DNA from: Beijerinckiaceae bacterium
GTDB taxonomy: Bacteria; Pseudomonadota; Alphaproteobacteria; Rhizobiales; Beijerinckiaceae
DNA: 33,353 nucleotides
Direction of reading: 5' to 3'
Assembly (NCBI GenBank): GCA_947380915.1
Contig: CANCSY010000011.1
Location: 1 to 33,353 of the forward strand
Of this stretch, positions 32,555-33,353 are shown piece after piece; positions within the stretch are counted from its first letter, which is position 1, and every line of letters starts with the position of its first letter. The notes below the pieces were generated by a model. The model worked only from the letters and a program-made list of their open reading frames with translations, was not told where the DNA came from and ran no database searches. The position numbers and the translations under genes are program-made.

Positions 32555-33289
32555 TCAGCGGATGTTGGCTTTTTCGTCGTAGATCGTGAAATCGACGCTG
32601 GCGCCGAGCATCTGCAGATAGGCGATGAGCGCATCCGCCTCGGTCACCCGGCCCGGCTGGCCTCCAAAATTGCGCGCCACCGCCTTGGGGTAGCGTTGCG
32701 CAAAGGCCTTCGTGGCGGGATCGTCCTCGCTGGCCTGCGCGCGCGCATCAATAGAGGCGTGTTCGACCTGCTCGTCCGTGTAGGGCACACCCTCGATCTG
32801 CTGCACGCGCAGATTGTCGGAGAGATGCCTGATGTCGAGATCGGTGCGCGCCAGCCAGGGATAGCCCGGCATGATGGAGGCGGAGACCACCGAGCGCGGA
32901 TTGCTCAGGTGCTGGCGATGCCACTCATCGGAATATTTGGCGCCGACGCGGGCGAGATCAGGACCATTGCGCTTCGAGCCCCACTGGAACGGATGATCAT
33001 ACATGCTCTCGGCCGCCAGCGAATAATGGCCATAGCGCTCGACTTCGTCACGCAGCGCGCGGATCATCTGGGAATGGCAGAGGTAGCAGCCTTCGCGCAC
33101 ATAGATGTCGCGCCCCGCCAGCTCCAGCGGCGTATAGGGGCGCACGCCATCGACCTTCTCGATGGTGTTTTTCATGTAGAACAGCGGCATGATCTCCACG
33201 AGGCCGCCGATGGAGATCACGAGCAGGACTCCGATCAGGAGGATGATCGAGTTCTTTTCGAAGATGGCGTGTCTGTCCCAGAGTGACAT
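32555..33289 (-). CDS. ccoO: cbb3-type cytochrome oxidase, monoheme subunit CcoO
   Basis: A 244-residue membrane-anchored cytochrome c. The N-terminal helix ([23 protein letters not shown]) is followed by the heme site C68-x2-C71-H72 ([13 protein letters not shown]). The segments [16 protein letters not shown] and [16 protein letters not shown] are strongly conserved, the latter holding the axial Met. It starts ten bases after the ccoN stop codon. Confidence 0.95.
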   Translation of the reverse strand: MSLWDRHAIFEKNSIILLIGVLLVISIGGLVEIMPLFYMKNTIEKVDGVRPYTPLELAGRDIYVREGCYLCHSQMIRALRDEVERYGHYSLAAESMYDHPFQWGSKRNGPDLARVGAKYSDEWHRQHLSNPRSVVSASIMPGYPWLARTDLDIRHLSDNLRVQQIEGVPYTDEQVEHASIDARAQASEDDPATKAFAQRYPKAVARNFGGQPGRVTEADALIAYLQMLGASVDFTIYDEKANIR

Positions 33290-33299
33290 GTGTTTCTCC

Positions 33300-33353
33300 T
33301 CACTCTGCCGCTGCGAGCGCGGGTTGAGCCTGAGCCTCCGGCTCGGTTTCCGG
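33300..33353 (-). CDS. ccoN: cbb3-type cytochrome oxidase catalytic subunit CcoN, C-terminal tail only
   Basis: An open minus-strand frame enters from the right edge and ends in TGA at 33300-33302. Only 17 residues are visible ([17 protein letters not shown]), a cytoplasmic Pro/Ala/Glu tail. There is no domain evidence; assignment rests on the fixed ccoNOQP gene order, with the stop ten bases before ccoO. Confidence 0.65.
   Translation of the reverse strand, partial: PETEPEAQAQPALAAAE

Noticed and set aside
32395..32634. A 79-residue version of CcoQ
   Set aside because: The first 30 residues overlap ccoO and are not CcoQ-like. ATG 32544 with a strong ribosome site gives the normal 49-residue protein.
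27226..33353. FNR/FixK-type anaerobox (TTGAT-N4-ATCAA) inside the cco cluster
   Set aside because: I looked in the gaps between ccoP and ccoG and elsewhere and saw no match. The expected site upstream of ccoN is outside the window.

Overview
The window reads as chromosomal DNA of a GC-rich alphaproteobacterium, probably of the Hyphomicrobiales. This rests on high-GC codon use, a complete ccoNOQP-GHIS type cbb3 oxidase locus, an NAD-linked soluble formate dehydrogenase, and GC-rich intergenic hairpins. No tRNA, rRNA, CRISPR array, transposase or phage gene was seen. Almost all long extra reading frames are antisense shadows of real genes.

Left edge (1-3811): the fds formate dehydrogenase operon (minus strand; fdsG complete, fdsB running off the edge), a predicted outer-membrane barrel protein, a 2-oxoglutarate/Fe(II) oxygenase and a class II aldolase-family protein.

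Catabolic block 1 (3812-17999): an EutA-family reactivating ATPase with a two-domain cupin and no ethanolamine ammonia-lyase; a 4,5-dihydroxyphthalate-decarboxylase-like protein with NadC; an 881-bp intergenic region with inverted repeats; then a divergent pair. One side is a phthalate-4,5-dioxygenase-type Rieske oxygenase. The other begins with its FMN/2Fe-2S reductase, followed by a dihydrodiol-dehydrogenase-like oxidoreductase, a MarR regulator, a GMC oxidoreductase, a VOC protein, a crotonase-fold protein lacking one catalytic Glu, and a luciferase-like monooxygenase. Three copies of a TTAG-N4-CTAA palindrome (the SlyA/MarR half-site arrangement) overlap the predicted promoters of the Rieske gene, the reductase operon and the EutA/cupin operon. 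This suggests one regulon under the local MarR protein.

Middle (18000-20511): an HU protein with a histone-like Lys/Ala N-terminal tail, an exported PRC-barrel protein and an orphan NitT/TauT-type binding protein, with two clear terminators.

Catabolic block 2 (20515-25930): a four-gene minus-strand operon of a class II aldolase-like protein with a degraded metal site, a glutamine-synthetase-like ligase, and the alpha and beta subunits of a ring-hydroxylating dioxygenase, flanked by two orphan solute-binding proteins. A GS-like ligase beside a Rieske dioxygenase resembles the gamma-glutamylation logic of aniline dioxygenase systems, but no TdnT/AtdA2-type amidotransferase is present.

Right edge (25923-33353): ccoN(end)-O-Q-P-G-H-I-S followed by a translationally coupled MFS transporter carrying the MxxxM and HxxxM motifs of the copper importer CcoA, so oxidase, assembly factors and a probable copper supply lie in one transcription unit.
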